From positions 1-34,408 of the IMG/VR virus record IMGVR_UViG_3300033980_000572: DNA of 34,408 nucleotides. The stretch is one strand, 5' to 3'. Origin of the DNA: a virus. Positions 32,349 through 34,408 of the stretch are shown here, in pieces. The notes beneath the pieces are model-generated. The model worked only from the letters and a program-made list of their open reading frames with translations, had not been told where the DNA came from and ran no database searches. Both the position numbers and the translations under genes were made by a program. Positions within the stretch are counted from its first letter, which is position 1; every line of letters starts with the position of its first letter.

Positions 32349-34408
32349 ATGTCTACATCTAATGTCCCGGCACCCGAACAGGCGCCACCAAGTCCTCCTT
32401 TTATTCCAGCCGCTGATCAACGGCAACCTTTACCCGAACTTAACTCGCCAAATATGGGTTATGGAGCTCCTATCCCAGGAGCCCCCCAGATCCCTGCGAT
32501 AAGACCAGCGGGGCCCAGAGCATCTGGGCTGAATTATGGCCCCTTCATGGCTGCCGCTGCAGCCCAGCCCTTGCCCAAAACGTCCGAGCTAAAACTCCAC
32601 TCGGCCAATCCGAATACACTCCTCTCCAGAAAACTCCTGGACACCTACTTCAAGACAACAGACTACCCTTTTACACGGCACCATATTGATTCCTTCGATC
32701 AGTTCGTAGCCCAAGATATCCCCGCCATTCTGAAATCTAATAACCCCATCCTCCTCCTCAAAGAGCTGAATCCCACCACAGGTACTTATATGTATCGCGT
32801 AGAAATCTTCATCGGTGGTCGCACAGGCGAGGAAATAGAAATCGGCGCACCCACCATCGCGCTCCAAAAAGGCAAGGAAGTGCGTATTCTTTTTCCGAAT
32901 GAGGCGAGGCTCCGTAATCTCACGTATGCTTCCACCGTATACGCCACCATTCGCGTAGAGCTCACCATCACTCTCCCGGATCAGCCTACAGCCTCTGCTG
33001 CTTCCGCAGCAGAAGGACCCCAACCAATCGTCCTGGAATTCAAGCGCATGCCCTTGTTCCAGCTCCCAATCCTTTTACACAGTCGCAACTGCGTTCTCCA
33101 CGGCAAGCCAGGCTCTTTCCTCAAAGAGGCCGGCGAATGCCCCCAAGACCAGGGCGGATATTTCATCGTGGAAGGAGCTGAGAAGGTTCTCATTACCCGG
33201 CAAGAGCAGGCCTTCAACACCCTCTACGTCCAGAAGCAACCGAATAATGACAAGGTGGAGACCTACGGCAACATCACCTGCCTGTCTTCCGAGACACGCC
33301 AAGTCAAGGTCGTCACCTTCAACTGGGTCCGAGCCACCGACACCCTCGTGGTCAGCCTCCCCTATGTCCGCAAACCCCTCCCGGTCTTCATGCTCTTCCG
33401 CGCCATGGGTGTACAATCCGACGAAGATATCCTCCGGCTACTCTACCCCGACCTGGAATCTGCCGAGGCCAAGCTCGTGGTCCCCCACCTCCTCGCCAGC
33501 ATCGCCGAGGCCTTCCCTTTTACAGATACCTATTCCAGCGTACAGTTCATCAAGGCCATGACCAAAGGCTTCAGCGAAGAGCACGTCTACGACATTCTCT
33601 TCAACCAGACATTCATCCACATCTCCGACAAACAGGGCGGAAGTCGCGTCCACTTCCTCGCCGACTGTGTGCGCCGTTTCATGCGCGTCCATCTGGGCAT
33701 TGACCCGAACGCCGACAGGGACGACACGCGCAACCAGCGCGCCCTCACCAGTGGCCACCTCATCCGCATGTTGTTCTCCAACGCATACTCCAACTGGAAG
33801 AAGGCCGTCCGACTCGCCGTCGACAGCGAATACGCCTATAACGTGGATATATACAGGGGTCTCCGATTCGCCAACATCTTCAGCGAAGGCAATATCCCCA
33901 AGCTGTTTGTGTACCCTGGACGCAATGAAAAAGGGAGACAGGAAGGTGTCACCATTACCGCAGGCATTATGACCGGATTCAAGGGGCGCTGGGTCACGGG
34001 AGGCTCAGGAGGTGGCGGTGCGCTCGGCCACAGCGACGAGAAGACCGGTGCTCTCCAGTCGCTCTCTCGCATCTCCTACCTGGATTTCATGAGCCACACA
34101 CGTCGTGTCGTGCTCAACTTTGACACCGGCATGAAGCTCACGCGCCCGCGCCAGCTCCACACGAGTCAATACGGCTTTTTCTGTACGAATGAGACACCTG
34201 GAGGATCAAGCATCGGCATTACGAAGAACCTGTCCATGATGACGATGATCTCCATCGCCTGCGACCCGGCTCCTGTGCTTGCGCTCATGCTCGGCCGAGG
34301 CTGGGTCATACCCTGCTCGGAAATGCGCAACGACCTCATGCGCACCGCCGTGCCCGTCTTCTTGAACAACGGCATTGTCGGCTACACCCTGTCGCCGTTT
34401 GACTTGAC
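32349..34408 (+). CDS. Second, diverged RNA polymerase subunit 2 (Rpb2 paralog), 5' part
   Basis: Open from ATG 32349 to the window end, 686 codons with no stop, so the gene continues to the right. The first 85 residues are a Pro/Ala-rich extension not typical of Rpb2. After that Rpb2 landmarks align with the full-length copy: LLDTYFKTTDYPFTRHHIDSF, LFPNEARLRNLTYAS, GGYFIVEGAEKVLITRQEQA near residue 275, PRQLHTSQYGFFCTNETPGG near 600, then GITKNLSMM. In the fork motif the usual C-P-A-E-T-P-E-G is C-T-N-E-T-P-G-G. The catalytic C-terminal half lies outside the window. TAGA directly abuts the ATG, with no AAAATTGA, the reverse of the other Rpb2. Three CTTTTACA copies fall in 860 nt. Confidence 0.93.
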   Translation, partial: MSTSNVPAPEQAPPSPPFIPAADQRQPLPELNSPNMGYGAPIPGAPQIPAIRPAGPRASGLNYGPFMAAAAAQPLPKTSELKLHSANPNTLLSRKLLDTYFKTTDYPFTRHHIDSFDQFVAQDIPAILKSNNPILLLKELNPTTGTYMYRVEIFIGGRTGEEIEIGAPTIALQKGKEVRILFPNEARLRNLTYASTVYATIRVELTITLPDQPTASAASAAEGPQPIVLEFKRMPLFQLPILLHSRNCVLHGKPGSFLKEAGECPQDQGGYFIVEGAEKVLITRQEQAFNTLYVQKQPNNDKVETYGNITCLSSETRQVKVVTFNWVRATDTLVVSLPYVRKPLPVFMLFRAMGVQSDEDILRLLYPDLESAEAKLVVPHLLASIAEAFPFTDTYSSVQFIKAMTKGFSEEHVYDILFNQTFIHISDKQGGSRVHFLADCVRRFMRVHLGIDPNADRDDTRNQRALTSGHLIRMLFSNAYSNWKKAVRLAVDSEYAYNVDIYRGLRFANIFSEGNIPKLFVYPGRNEKGRQEGVTITAGIMTGFKGRWVTGGSGGGGALGHSDEKTGALQSLSRISYLDFMSHTRRVVLNFDTGMKLTRPRQLHTSQYGFFCTNETPGGSSIGITKNLSMMTMISIACDPAPVLALMLGRGWVIPCSEMRNDLMRTAVPVFLNNGIVGYTLSPFDL

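Overview
The window looks like a piece of a large double-stranded DNA virus genome of the Nucleocytoviricota, most likely order Imitervirales (Mimiviridae and the alga-infecting Mesomimiviridae-like relatives). The evidence is the gene set: eukaryote-type RNA polymerase subunits (a complete Rpb2, a second diverged Rpb2 and Rpb10), a MutS7-type MutS with a C-terminal HNH nuclease, ThyX, class I ribonucleotide reductase, collagen-like proteins and GIY-YIG/NUMOD3 homing endonucleases. The Mimiviridae-type early promoter core AAAATTGA also occurs 30-44 nt upstream of many start codons. Genes lie on both strands, are tightly packed (no gene-free stretch above 300 nt), and convergent genes often overlap by 3 nt at the stop codons. 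I saw no rRNA, tRNA or CRISPR.

Layout. 1-2.2 kb: the N-terminus of a gene leaving the window, a small membrane protein, ThyX, and a C5 cytosine methyltransferase. 2.2-6.6 kb: a large collagen-like protein, a family 2 glycosyltransferase, and a probable PD-(D/E)XK restriction endonuclease that could pair with the methyltransferase. 6.6-8.7 kb: small accessory genes, including a two-copy 54-bp repeat gene, a YubB/DUF1281-like protein and a RING finger protein. 8.7-10.6 kb: an AT-rich island of selfish endonuclease genes (HNH-like, GIY-YIG with NUMOD3, T5orf172-like) bounded by short direct repeats. 10.6-16.7 kb: a UvrD-type helicase fused to a RecB-like nuclease, an HNH protein, a stack of hairpins between divergent genes, and small basic or membrane proteins typical of virions. 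16.7-24.3 kb: RNR large subunit, HAD-like phosphatase, an MGQYY-family protein and Rpb2, all on the minus strand. 24.4-30.4 kb: a basic Lys/Pro-rich protein, an NHL propeller, a putative surface protein and MutS7. 30.4-34.4 kb: a short collagen-like protein, Rpb10, two probable virion proteins and the 5' part of the second Rpb2.

Three signals stand out. (1) The 8-mer CTTTTACA (or its complement TGTAAAAG) occurs 21 times where about one copy is expected by chance. It appears in all reading frames, in both orientations, mostly inside genes, so it looks like a DNA-level signal. (2) Start sites fall into two classes: AAAATTGA about 30-44 nt upstream (transcription, DNA and nucleotide genes), and TAGA touching or within 3 nt of the ATG (virion-like, collagen and membrane genes). 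(3) The two Rpb2 paralogs fall into different classes: the full-length one has AAAATTGA, the second has TAGA. This suggests stage-specific polymerase subunits.
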